Source: Phylloscopus collybita
Taxonomy: Eukaryota; Chordata; Aves; Passeriformes; Phylloscopidae
Assembly (NCBI GenBank): GCA_027886175.1
Contig: JAJNNQ010000130.1
Coordinates: 16,943,501-17,007,500 of the forward strand
Direction: 5' to 3'
DNA length: 64,000 nt
Under the pieces are notes generated by a model, which searched no databases, was not told where the DNA came from, and saw only the letters and a list, made by a program, of their open reading frames with translations. A program made the position numbers and the translations under genes. Within the stretch, counting starts at the first letter, position 1. Every line of letters starts with the position of its first letter. Of this stretch, positions 35,694 through 49,128 are shown piece after piece.

Positions 35694-37850
35694 GCGTTCA
35701 TGTCTAATGCTGTCTGCCTGCCACTGGGCTTCTGCCTGCTGAAATTCCAAAGAAATTGGGAAATCTCTCCGATGCAATCAACCACCTGACGGAAGTTTGA
35801 CTGCCCCTGTAGTGCCAAAGGCCTCCTACAAATAGACATCAGGAGCCTGGAGTGGAGAATTCGGTTTCCCATGGAAAAGGGCCACCGTTCGTGTCTAATG
35901 CTGTCGCCCGGCCACTGGGCGTATGGCTACAGAAATTACATACAAATGAGGATATCTCCAAGATGCAATATGCCACCAGTTGGAAGTTTGTCTGTTCTTG
36001 TAGTGCAAAAGGCCTCCTAAAAACTGACATCAGGAACCTGGCCTGCAGACTTTCATTTCCCCTGGAAAAGGGCCACTATTCATGTCTAATTCTGTCTGCC
36101 TGCCGCTTGGAATCTGCGTACTAAAATTCGTCTAAAATTCTTTACAAATGAGAATATCTCTCAGGTGCAATCTACCACCACGTGGAAGTTTGTCTGCTCT
36201 TGTAGTGCCAAAGGCCTCCTAAAACATGACATCAAGAACGTGAGGATGGATAATTTGTTTTTCCATGGAAAAGGCCCATTGTTCATGTCTAATGCTGCTG
36301 CCTGCCAGTGGGTATATGCCTACTAAAATTCCATACGTATGAGGATATCTCCCAAATGCAATTTCCCACCAGATGGATGTTTGTCTACACTTTTAATGCC
36401 AAAGGCCTCCTGAAAACCGACATCAGAAGCCTGGGTTGGAGACTTTGGTTTCCCATGGAAAAGGGCCACCGTTTGTGTCTAATGCTCTCTGCCTGCCACT
36501 GGGCTTCTGCCTGCTGAAATTCCATACAAATGAGGATATCTCCCCGATGAAATAAACCAACAGACGGAAGTTTGTCTTCCCATGTACTGCAAAAGACCTC
36601 CTAAAACCTGATATCGAGAACGTAGTGTGGAGACTTTGGTTTCCCATGGAAAAAGACCACTGTTCCTGTCTAATGCTGTCTGCCTGGTACAGTGGTTATG
36701 ACTGCTGAAGTTCCATAAAAATGAGGATATCTCTGCGATGCAATCAACCACAAGATAGAAGTATGTCTGCCCTTGTAGTACCAAAGGCCTCCTACAAACT
36801 GACATCAGGAACGTGAGATGGAGACTTTGGTTTCCCAAGGAAATGGGCCACCGTTTGTGTCTAATGCTCTCTGCCAGCCACTTGGCTTATGCCTACTAGA
36901 ATTCCAATAAAATTCTCTACAAATGAGGATATCTCCCAGGTGCAATCTACCACCTGACGGAAGTTTGTCTGCCCTTGTAGTTCCAAAGGCCTCCTACAAT
37001 CTGACATCAGGAACGTGAGGTGGAGACTTTGGTTTTCTATGGAAAAGGGCCACCGTTCCTGTCTAATGCTGTCTGTCTGCCACTGGGCTTATGCCTGCTG
37101 AAATTCCAGAGAAATGAGGATATCTCCTCGATGCAATCAACCACCAGACGGAACGTGGTCTGCCTTTGTACTGCCAAAGGCCTCCTTCAAACTGACATCA
37201 GGAACCTGGGGTTGAGACTTTGGTTTCCCATGGAAAAGGGCCACCGTTCGTGTCTAATGCTGTCTGCTTGCCACTGGGATTATGGCTACTAAAATTACAT
37301 ACAAATGAGGATATCTCCCAGATGCAATATGCCACCAGATGGAAGTTTGTCTGCTCTTGCAGTGCCAAAGGCCTCCTTCAAACTGACATTCGGAACCTGG
37401 CCTGGAGACTTCGGTTTCCTATGGAAAAGGCCCACCGTTTATGTTTAATGATGTCTGTCTGCCACTGGGCTTATGAGTACTAAAATACCACTAAAATTCC
37501 ATAAAAATGAGGACATCTCCAAGGTGCAATCTACCGCCAGATGGAAATTTGTCTGCCAGTGTAGCGCCAATGGCCTCCTAAAACCTGACATCAGGAACAT
37601 AGGATGCATAATTGGTTTTTCCATGGAAAAGGGCAACCGTTCGTGTCTAATGCTGTCTGCCTGCCACTGGGTTACGCCTGCTGAAATTCCTCACAAATGA
37701 GGATATCTCCCAGATGGAATCTACCACCAGTTCGAAGTTTGTTTGCCCTTGTAGTGCCAAAGGCCTTCTAAAAACTGACATCAGGAACGTGGGGTGGAGA
37801 CTCCGGTTTCCCATGAAAAAGGTCCACCGTTCGTGTCCTATGCTGTCTGC
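35694..37850 (-). repeat. Diverged monomers between inverted arm and right array
   Basis: About 11 minus-orientation monomers, related both to the core variants (35741 resembles 34190) and to individual monomers of the right array (36660-36830 resembles 42706-42870). No exact HOR period is visible. This is a transition zone with no gene and no foreign insert. Confidence 0.82.
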
Positions 37851-38972
37851 CTGCCACTGACCTTCTGCCTGCTGAAATTCCATACAAATGAGGATATCTC
37901 CTCAATGCAATCAACCACCAGACGGAACTTTGTCTGCCCTTGTAGTGCCAAAGGCCTCCTACAAACTGACATCAGGCACGTGAGATGGAGACTTTGGTTT
38001 CCCATGGAAATGGGACAGCGTTCGTGTCTAATGATGTTTGCCTGCCACAAGGCTTCTGCCTATTAAAATTCCAATAAAATTCTATACCATTGAAGATGTC
38101 TCTCACATGCAATCTACCACCAAATGGAAGTTTGTCTCCCCCTGTAGAGCAAAAGGCTTCCTACAAATTGACATCAAGAAGCTGGGGTGGAGACTTTGGT
38201 TTCCCATGGCAAAGGGCCACGGTTCCTGTCTAATGCTGTCTGCCTGCCACTGGGCTTATGCCTACTAAAATTACATACAAATGAGGATATCTCCCAGATG
38301 CAATATGCCACCAGTTGGAAGTTTGTCTCGTCTTGTAGTGCCAGAGGCCTCCTAGAAAATGACATCAGGAACCTGGGGTGGAGACTTTGGTTTCCCATGG
38401 AAATGGGCCACTATTCATGTCTAATTCTGTCTGCCTGCCGCTGGGATTCTGCCTACTAAAATTCCTCTAAAATTCCATACAAATGCGAATATCTCCCAGG
38501 TGCAAACTAACACCAGATGGAAGTTTCTCTGCCCTTATGTTTCCAAAGGCCTCCTACAAACTGCCATCAGAAACTTAGGGTGGAGACTTTGGTTTCCCAT
38601 GGAAAAGGACCACCGTTCCTGTCTAATGCTGTCTTCCTGGCACTGTGGTTATGACTGCTGAAGTTCCATACAAATGAGGATATCTCCCAGATGCAATATG
38701 CCACCAGATGGAAGTTTGTCTGCTCTTGCAGTGCCAAAGGCCTCCTTTATACTGACATTCGGAACCTGGCGTGGAGACTTTGGTTTCCTATGGAAAAGGC
38801 CCACCGTTCATGTTTAATGCTCTCTGTCTGCAACTGGGCTTCTGAGTACTAAAATACCACTAAAATTCCATACAAATACGGACATCTACGAGGTGCGATC
38901 CGCCACTAGATGGAGGTTTGTCTGCCCTTGTAGTGCCAAAGGCCTCCTACAAACTGACATCAGGAGCCTGGG
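37850..38972 (-). repeat. Right HOR copy R0, partial (about monomers 27-31)
   Basis: 38038-38972 matches 48194-49128 position for position (935 bp in both). The variant with taccattgaagatgtctctc identifies these monomers. Upstream of about 37850 the match to the 6060-bp unit fades, so this is the proximal edge of the homogeneous right array. Confidence 0.85.
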
Positions 38973-41900
38973 TTGGAGACTTTGTTTTCCCATGGAAAAG
39001 GGCCACCGTTCGTGTCTAATGCTGTCTGCCTGCCACTGGGCTTGTATCTGCTGAAATTCCATACAAATGTGGATATCTTCCCGATGCAATCAACCACCAG
39101 ACGGAAGTTTTTCTGCCCTTGTACTGTCAATGGCCTACTAAAACCTGACATCGGGAACGTGGTGTGGAGACTTTGGTTTCCCTAGGAAAAGGACCACCGT
39201 TCCTGTCTAATGCTGTCTGCCTGGCACTGTGGTTATGACTGCTGAAGGTCCATACAAATGAGGATATCTCCCAGGAGCAATCTACCACCAGGTGGAAGTT
39301 TGTCTACCCTTGTACTGCCGAAGGCCTCCTAGTAACGGACATCAGGAACGTGGGGTGGAGACTTTGGTTTCCCATAAAAATGGGCCACCGTTCGTGTCTA
39401 AAGCTTTCTGCCTGCCACTGGGGATCTTCGTAATAAAATTCCAATAAAATTCCAGAGAAATGAGGATATCTCCCAGGTGCAATCTACCACCAGATGGAAG
39501 TTTTTCTGCCCTTGTAGTTCCAAACACCTTCTACTAATTGACATCAGGAACGTGGGGTGGAGACTTTGTTTTCCCATGGAAATGGGCCACCGTTTGTGTC
39601 TAATGCTATGTGACTGCCACTGGGATTATGCCTAGTAAAATCCCGTACAAATGAGGATATCTCCCAGATAGAGTCTACCACCAGATGAAAGTTTGTCTGC
39701 CCTTGTAATGCCAAAGGCCTCCTACAAACTGACATCAGGATTCTGGAAAGGAGGCTTTGGTTTCCCATGGAAAAGGGGCACCCTTGTTGTTTAATGCTGT
39801 CTCCTTGCCACTGGGCTTATGACTACTGAAATTACATACAAATGAGGATATCTCCCTAACAAAATTTCCCACCAGATGGAAGTTTGTCTGCCCTTTTAAT
39901 GCCAAAGGCCTACTAAAAACTGACATCAGGAGCCTGGTTGGAGACTTTGTTTTCCCATGGAAAAGGGCCAGCGTTCCTCTCTAATGCTGTCTGCCTGCCA
40001 CTGGGCTTCTACCTGATGAAATTCCATAAAAATGAGAATATCTCAACGATGCAATCAACCACCAGACGGAAGTTTGTCTGCCCTTGTAGTGCCAAAGGCC
40101 TCCTAGAAACGGACATCAGGAACGAGGGGTGGAGACTTTGGTTTTCCGTCAAATGGGCCATTTTTCTTGTCTAATGCTGACTGCCTGCCACGGGGTTTCT
40201 TCCTACTAAAATTCCACTAAAACTCCATAAAAATGAGGATATCTTCCAGGTGCAATCTACAACCAGATGGAAGTTTCTCTGCCCTTATATTGGAAAACGT
40301 CTCCTACAAAGTGACATCAGCAACATGGGGTGGAGATTTTGGTTTCCCATGGAAAAGGGCCACTGTTCGTGTGTAATGCTGTCTGCCAGATACTGGGCTT
40401 ATGCCTACTAAAATTCCACTAAAATTCCATACAAATGAGGATACCTCCCAGGTGCAATCTACCACCAGATGGAAGTTTGTCTGCCCTTGTAGTGTTAAAG
40501 GCTTCCTACAAATTAACATCAGGAACCTGGGGCGTAGACTTTGGTTTCCCATGGAAAAGGGCCACCGTTCGTGTCTAATGCTGTCTGCCTGGCACTGTGG
40601 TTATGACTGCTGCAGTTCCATACAAATGCTGATAAGTCCCAGGTGCAATCTACCACCAGGTGGAAGTTTGTCTGCCCTTGAAGTGCCAAAGGCCTCCTAA
40701 AAATTGACATCAGGAACGTGCTGTGGAGACTTTGTTTTCCCATGGAAATGGGCCACACTTTTTGTCTAATGCTATGTGCCTGCCACTGGGCGTATGCCTA
40801 GTAAAATTCCATAAAAATGAGGATATCTCCCAGATGGAGTCTACCACCAGATGAAAGTTTGTCTGCCCTTGTAATGCAACGGCCTCCTACAAACTGACAT
40901 CAGGAACCTGGAGAGGACGCTTTGGTTTCCCATGGAAAAGGGCCACCCTTGGTGTTTAATGCTGTCTCCTTGCCACTGACTTATGACTACTGAAATTACA
41001 TACAAATGAGGATATCTCCCAGACGCAATATGCCACCAGATGGAAATTTGTCTGCTCTTGCAGTGCCAAAGGCCTCCTTCAAACTGACATTCGGAACCTC
41101 ACCTGGAGACTTTGGTTTCCTATAGAAAAGGCCCACCATTCATGTTTAATGCTGTCTGTCTGCCATTGGGCTTCTGAGTACTAAAATACCACTAAAATTC
41201 CATAAAAATGAGGATATCTCCCAGGTGCAATCTACCACCAGGTGGAAGTTTGTCAGCACTTGCAGTGCCAAAAGCCTCCTAAAAACTGACATCAGGAACA
41301 TAGGATGGATAATTTGTTTTTCCATGGAAAGGGGCCACTGTTCGTGTCTAATGCTGTCTGCCTGCCAGTGGGCAGAAGCCTTCCAAAATTCCCTACAAAT
41401 GAGGATATCTCCTAAATGCAATTTCCCACCAGATGGAAGTTTGTCTGCCCTTTTTATGCCAAAGGCCTCCTACAAACTGACATCAGGAGCCTGGGTTGGA
41501 GACTTTGTTTTCCCATGGAAAAGGGCCACCGTTCGTGTCTAATGCTGTCTGCCTGCCACTGGGCTTTTACCTGCTGAAATTCCATACAAATGAGGATATC
41601 TCCCCGATGCAATCAGCCACCAGACGGAAGTTTGTTTGCCCTTGTACTGCCAAAGGCCTCCTAAAACCTGACATCAGGAACGTGGCTTGGAGACTTTGGC
41701 TGCCCATGGGAAAAGGGCCACCGTTCATGTCTAATGCTGTCTGCCTGTCACTGGGCTTCTACCTGCTGAAGTTCCATACAAATGAGGATATCTCCCCGAT
41801 GCAATCAACCACCAGACGGAAGTTTGTCTACCTTTGTAGTGTCAAAGGCCTCCTAGAAACGGACATCAGGAACGTGGGGTGGAGACTTTGGTTTCCCATA

Positions 41901-43068
41901 AAAATGGGCCATTGTTCGTGTCTAATGCTGTCTGCCTGCCACTGTGCTTCTTCCTACTAAAATTCCACTAAAACTCCATAGAAATGAGCATATCTCCCAG
42001 GTGCAATCTACAACCAGATGGAAGTTTCTCTGCCCTTATATTGGAAAACGCCTCCTACAAAGTGACATCAGCAACATGGGGTGGAGATTTTGGTTTCCCA
42101 TGGAAAAGGGCCACTGTTCGTGTCTAATGCTGTCTGCCTGCCACTGGAGTTATGCCTACTGAAATTCCTCACAAATGAGGATATTTCCCAGATGGAATCT
42201 CCCACCAGTTGGAAGTTTGTTTGCCCTTCTAGTGCCAAAGGCCTCCTAAAAACTGACATCAGGAACCTGGGGTGGAGACTTTGGTTTCTCATGGAAATGG
42301 GCCACCGTTCGTGTCTAATAATGTCTGCCTGCCATTGGGCTTCTACCTACGAAAATTCCACTGAAATTCCATACAAATGAAGACATCTCCCAAGTGCAGT
42401 CTACCGCCAGATATAAGTTTTTCTGCCCTTCTATTTCCAAAGGCCTTCTATAAACTGACATGAGGAGCCTGGAGTGGAGACTTTGGTTTCCCATGGATAT
42501 GGGCCAGCGTTCGTGTGTAAAGCAGTCTGCCTGCCGCTGGATTTCTGCCTACTTTAATACCACTGAAATTCCATAAAAATGAGGATATCTCCCAGGTGCA
42601 ATCTACCACCAGATGGAAGTTTTTCTGCCCTTGTACTTCCAAAGGCCTCTTACAAATTAATATCAGGAACGTGGGGTAGAGACTTTGGTTTCCCATGGAA
42701 AAAGACCACTGTTCCTGTCTAATGCTGTCTGCCTGGTACAGTGGTTATGACTGCTGAAGTTCCATAAAAATGAGGATATCTCTGCGATGCAATCAACCAC
42801 AAGATAGAAGTTTATCTGCCCTTGTAGTGCCAAAGGCCTCCTACAAACTGACATCAGGCACGTGAGATGGAGACTTTGGTTTCCCAAGGAAATGGACCAC
42901 AGTTCGTGTCTAATGCTGTCTGCGAGACACTGGGCTTATGCCGACTAAAATTCCACTAAAATTCTATACAAATGAGGATGTCTCCCAGGTGCAATCTACC
43001 ACCAGATGGAAGTTTGTCTGCCCCTGAAGAGCCAAAGGCCTCCTACAAACTGACATCAGGAGCCTGGG
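38973..43068 (-). repeat. Right HOR copy R1, lacking 10 monomers (4096 bp)
   Basis: Follows the 6060-bp unit through monomer 21. At about 43036-43055 it jumps from gaagagccaaaggc directly into monomer 1 (ctcctacaaactg), losing monomers 22-31 (1964 bp). The first 4 kb are almost identical to the start of R2, for example the same tgactgcctgccacgggg variant near 40169 and 44272. Confidence 0.93.
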
Positions 43069-46000
43069 TTGGAGACTTTGTTTTCCCATGGAAAAGGGCC
43101 ACCGTTCGTGTCTAATGCTGTCTGCCTGCCACTGGGCTTGTATCTGCTGAAATTCCATACAAATGTGGATATCTTCCCGATGCAATCAACCACCAGACGG
43201 AAGTTTTTCTGCCCTTGTACTGTCAATGGCCTACTAAAACCTGACATCGGGAACGTGGTGTGGAGACTTTGGTTTCCCTAGGAAAAGGACCACCGTTCCT
43301 GTCTAATGCTGTCTGCCTGGCACTGTGGTTATGACTGCTGAAGGTCCATACAAATGAGGATATCTCCCAGGAGCAATCTACCACCAGGTGGAAGTTTGTC
43401 TACCCTTGTACTGCCGAAGGCCTCCTAGTAACGGACATCAGGAACGTGGGGTGGAGACTTTGGTTTCCCATAAAAATGGGCCACCGTTCGTGTCTAAAGC
43501 TTTCTGCCTGCCACTGGGGATCTTCGTAATAAAATTCCAATAAAATTCCAGAGAAATGAGGATATCTCCCAGGTGCAATCTACCACCAGATGGAAGTTTT
43601 TCTGCCCTTGTAGTTCCAAACACCTTCTACTAATTGACATCAGGAACGTGGGGTGGAGACTTTGTTTTCCCATGGAAATGGGCCACCGTTTGTGTCTAAT
43701 GCTATGTGACTGCCACTGGGATTATGCCTAGTAAAATCCCGTACAAATGAGGATATCTCCCAGATAGAGTCTACCACCAGATGAAAGTTTGTCTGCCCTT
43801 GTAATGCCAAAGGCCTCCTACAAACTGACATCAGGATTCTGGAAAGGAGGCTTTGGTTTCCCATGGAAAAGGGGCACCCTTGTTGTTTAATGCTGTCTCC
43901 TTGCCACTGGGCTTATGACTACTGAAATTACATACAAATGAGGATATCTCCCTAACAAAATTTCCCACCAGATGGAAGTTTGTCTGCCCTTTTAATGCCA
44001 AAGGCCTACTAAAAACTGACATCAGGAGCCTGGTTGGAGACTTTGTTTTCCCATGGAAAAGGGCCAGCGTTCCTCTCTAATGCTGTCTGCCTGCCACTGG
44101 GCTTCTACCTGATGAAATTCCATAAAAATGAGGATATCTCAACGATGCAATCAACCACCAGACGGAAGTTTGTCTGCCCTTGTAGTGCCAAAGGCCTCCT
44201 AGAAACGGACATCAGGAACGAGGGGTGGAGACTTTGGTTTTCCGTCAAATGGGCCATTTTTCTTGTCTAATGCTGACTGCCTGCCACGGGGTTTCTTCCT
44301 ACTAAAATTCCACTAAAACTCCATAAAAATGAGGATATCTTCCAGGTGCAATCTACAACCAGATGGAAGTTTCTCTGCCCTTATATTGGAAAACGTCTCC
44401 TACAAAGTGACATCAGCAACATGGGGTGGAGATTTTGGTTTCCCATGGAAAAGGGCCACTGTTCGTGTGTAATGCTGTCTGCCAGATACTGGGCTTATGC
44501 CTACTAAAATTCCACTAAAATTCCATACAAATGAGGATACCTCCCAGGTGCAATCTACCACCAGATGGAAGTTTGTCTGCCCTTGTAGTGTTAAAGGCTT
44601 CCTACAAATTAACATCAGGAACCTGGGGCGTAGACTTTGGTTTCCCATGGAAAAGGGCCACCGTTCGTGTCTAATGCTGTCTGCCTGGCACTGTGGTTAT
44701 GACTGCTGCAGTTCCATACAAATGCTGATAAGTCCCAGGTGCAATCTACCACCAGGTGGAAGTTTGTCTGCCCTTGAAGTGCCAAAGGCCTCCTAAAAAT
44801 TGACATCAGGAACGTGCTGTGGAGACTTTGTTTTCCCATGGAAATGGGCCACACTTTTTGTCTAATGCTATGTGCCTGCCACTGGGCGTATGCCTAGTAA
44901 AATTCCATAAAAATGAGGATATCTCCCAGATGGAGTCTACCACCAGATGAAAGTTTGTCTGCCCTTGTAATGCAACGGCCTCCTACAAACTGACATCAGG
45001 AACCTGGAGAGGACGCTTTGGTTTCCCATGGAAAAGGGCCACCCTTGGTGTTTAATGCTGTCTCCTTGCCACTGACTTATGACTACTGAAATTACATACA
45101 AATGAGGATATCTCCCAGACGCAATATGCCACCAGATGGAAATTTGTCTGCTCTTGCAGTGCCAAAGGCCTCCTTCAAACTGACATTCGGAACCTCACCT
45201 GGAGACTTTGGTTTCCTATAGAAAAGGCCCACCATTCATGTTTAATGCTGTCTGTCTGCCATTGGGCTTCTGAGTACTAAAATACCACTAAAATTCCATA
45301 AAAATGAGGATATCTCCCAGGTGCAATCTACCACCAGGTGGAAGTTTGTCAGCACTTGCAGTGCCAAAAGCCTCCTAAAAACTGACATCAGGAACATAGG
45401 ATGGATAATTTGTTTTTCCATGGAAAGGGGCCACTGTTCGTGTCTAATGCTGTCTGCCTGCCAGTGGGCAGAAGCCTTCCAAAATTCCCTACAAATGAGG
45501 ATATCTCCTAAATGCAATTTCCCACCAGATGGAAGTTTGTCTGCCCTTTTTATGCCAAAGGCCTCCTACAAACTGACATCAGGAGCCTGGGTTGGAGACT
45601 TTGTTTTCCCATGGAAAAGGGCCACCGTTCGTGTCTAATGCTGTCTGCCTGCCACTGGGCTTTTACCTGCTGAAATTCCATACAAATGAGGATATCTCCC
45701 CGATGCAATCAGCCACCAGACGGAAGTTTGTTTGCCCTTGTACTGCCAAAGGCCTCCTAAAACCTGACATCAGGAACGTGGCTTGGAGACTTTGGCTGCC
45801 CATGGGAAAAGGGCCACCGTTCATGTCTAATGCTGTCTGCCTGTCACTGGGCTTCTACCTGCTGAAGTTCCATACAAATGAGGATATCTCCCCGATGCAA
45901 TCAACCACCAGACGGAAGTTTGTCTACCTTTGTAGTGTCAAAGGCCTCCTAGAAATGGACATCAGGAACGTGGGGTGGAGACTTTGGTTTCCCATAAAAA

Positions 46001-49000
46001 TGGGCCATTGTTCGTGTCTAATGCTGTCTGCCTGCCACTGTGCTTCTTCCTACTAAAATTCCACTAAAACTCCATAGAAATGAGCATATCTCCCAGGTGC
46101 AATCTACAACCAGATGGAAGTTTCTCTGCCCTTATATTGGAAAACGCCTCCTACAAAGTGACATCAGCAACATGGGGTGGAGATTTTGGTTTCCCATGGA
46201 AAAGGGCCACTGTTCGTGTCTAATGCTGTCTGCCTGCCACTGGAGTTATGCCTACTGAAATTCCTCACAAATGAGGATATTTCCCAGATGGAATCTCCCA
46301 CCAGTTGGAAGTTTGTTTGCCCTTCTAGTGCCAAAGGCCTCCTAAAAACTGACATCAGGAACCTGGGGTGGAGACTTTGGTTTCTCATGGAAATGGGCCA
46401 CCGTTCGTGTCTAATAATGTCTGCCTGCCATTGGGCTTCTACCTACGAAAATTCCACTGAAATTCCATACAAATGAAGACATCTCCCAAGTGCAGTCTAC
46501 CGCCAGATATAAGTTTTTCTGCCCTTCTATTTCCAAAGGCCTTCTATAAACTGACATGAGGAGCCTGGAGTGGAGACTTTGGTTTCCCATGGATATGGGC
46601 CAGCGTTCGTGTGTAAAGCAGTCTGCCTGCCGCTGGATTTCTGCCTACTTTAATACCACTGAAATTCCATAAAAATGAGGATATCTCCCAGGTGCAATCT
46701 ACCACCAGATGGAAGTTTTTCTGCCCTTGTACTTCCAAAGGCCTCTTACAAATTAATATCAGGAACGTGGGGTAGAGACTTTGGTTTCCCATGGAAAAAG
46801 ACCACTGTTCCTGTCTAATGCTGTCTGCCTGGTACAGTGGTTATGACTGCTGAAGTTCCATAAAAATGAGGATATCTCTGCGATGCAATCAACCACAAGA
46901 TAGAAGTTTATCTGCCCTTGTAGTGCCAAAGGCCTCCTACAAACTGACATCAGGCACGTGAGATGGAGACTTTGGTTTCCCAAGGAAATGGACCACAGTT
47001 CGTGTCTAATGCTGTCTGCGAGACACTGGGCTTATGCCGACTAAAATTCCACTAAAATTCTATACAAATGAGGATGTCTCCCAGGTGCAATCTACCACCA
47101 GATGGAAGTTTGTCTGCCCCTGAAGAGCCAAAGGCTTCCTACAAATTGACATCAAGAACCTGAGGCGGAGACTTTGGTTTCCCATGGAAAAGGGCCACCG
47201 TTCGCGTCTAATACTGTCTGGCTGCCACTGGGCTTATGGCTATTAAAATTACATACAAATGAGGATATCTCCTAGATGCAATATGCCACCAATTGGAACT
47301 TTGTCTCCTCCTGTAGTGCCAGAGGCCTCCTAGAAAATGACATGAGGAACCTGGGGTGGAGACTTTGGTTTCCCATGGAAATGAGCCACTATTCATGTCT
47401 AATTCTGTCTACCTGCAGCTGGGATTCTGTCTACTAATATTCCACTAAAATTCCATACAAATGAGTATATCTCCCAGGTGCAATCTAACACCTGATGGAA
47501 GATTCTCTGCCCTTGTGTTTCCAAAGGCCTCCTACAAACTGCCATCAGGAACCTGGGGTGGAGACTTTGCTTTCCCATGGAAAAGGACCACCGTTCCTGT
47601 CTAATGCTGTCTGCCTGGCACTGTGGTGATGACTGCTGAAGTTCCATACAAATGAGGATATCTCCCCGGTGTAATCTACCACTGGGTGGAAGTTTTTCTG
47701 CCCCCGTAGTGCCAAAGGCCTCCTAAAAACTGACATCCCGAACGGGGGGTGGAGACTTTTGTTTTCCAAAGAAATGCCCACCGTTCGTGTCTAATGCTGT
47801 CTGGCAGCCACTGGCCTTATGCCTACTAAAATTCCACTAAAATTCTATAGAAATGAGGTTATCTCCCAGGTGCAATCTACCACCAGATGGAAGTTTGCCT
47901 GCCCTTGTATTTCCAAAGGCCTCCTACAAACTGACATCAGGAACGTGAGGTGGAGACTTTGGTTTCCCATGGAAAAGGTCCATTGTTCGTGTCTAATGCT
48001 GTCTGCCTGCCACTGGGCTTCTGCCATCTGAAATTCCATACAAATGAGGATATCTCCTCAATGCAATCAACCACCAGACGGAACTTTGTCTGCCCTTGTA
48101 GTGCCAAAGGCCTCCTACAAACTGACATCAGGAACCTGGAGTGGAGACTTTGGTTTCCCATGGAAATGGGACAGCGTTCGTGTCTAATGATGTTTGCCTG
48201 CCACAAGGCTTCTGCCTATTAAAATTCCAATAAAATTCTATACCATTGAAGATGTCTCTCACGTGCAATCTACCACCAAATGGAAGTTTGTCTCCCCCTG
48301 TAGAGCAAAAGGCTTCCTACAAATTGACATCAAGAAGCTGGGGTGGAGACTTTGGTTTCCCATGGCAAAGGGCCACGGTTCCTGTCTAATGCTGTCTGCC
48401 TGCCACTGGGCTTATGCCTACTAAAATTACATACAAATGAGGATATCTCCCAGATGCAATATGCCACCAGTTGGAAGTTTGTCTCGTCTTGTAGTGCCAG
48501 AGGCCTCCTAGAAAATGACATCAGGAACCTGGGGTGGAGACTTTGGTTTCCCATGGAAATGGGCCACTATTCATGTCTAATTCTGTCTGCCTGCCGCTGG
48601 GATTCTGCCTACTAAAATTCCTCTAAAATTCCATACAAATGCGAATATCTCCCAGGTGCAAACTAACACCAGATGGATGTTTCTCTGCCCTTATGTTTCC
48701 AAAGGCCTCCTACAAACTGCCATCAGAAACCTAGGGTGGAGACTTTGGTTTCCCATGGAAAAGGACCACCGTTCCTGTCTAATGCTGTCTGCCTGGCACT
48801 GTGGTTATGACTGCTGAAGTTCCATACAAATGAGGATATCTCCCAGATGCAATATGCCACCAGATGGAAGTTTGTCTGCTCTTGCAGTGCCAAAGGCCTC
48901 CTTTATACTGACATTCGGAACCTGGCGTGGAGACTTTGGTTTCCTATGGAAAAGGCCCACCGTTCATGTTTAATGCTCTCTGTCTGCAACTGGGCTTCTG

Positions 49001-49128
49001 AGTACTAAAATACCACTAAAATTCCATACAAATAAGGACATCTACGAGGTGCGATCCACCACTAGATGGAGGTTTGTCTGCCCTTGTAGTGCCAAAGGCC
49101 TCCTACAAACTGACATCAGGAGCCTGGG
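43069..49128 (-). repeat. Right HOR copy R2, complete 31-mer (6060 bp)
   Basis: The only complete unit of the right array. Monomer starts at the ggagactttg box, approximately: 43069, 43260, 43451, 43653, 43845, 44034, 44225, 44428, 44631, 44820, 45009, 45199, 45400, 45592, 45783, 45975, 46178, 46369, 46570, 46773, 46964, 47167, 47357, 47560, 47750, 47953, 48143, 48346, 48537, 48739 and 48930, returning at 49129. That is 31 monomers averaging 195.5 bp. Its composition differs from the 23-mer of the left array. Confidence 0.93.
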
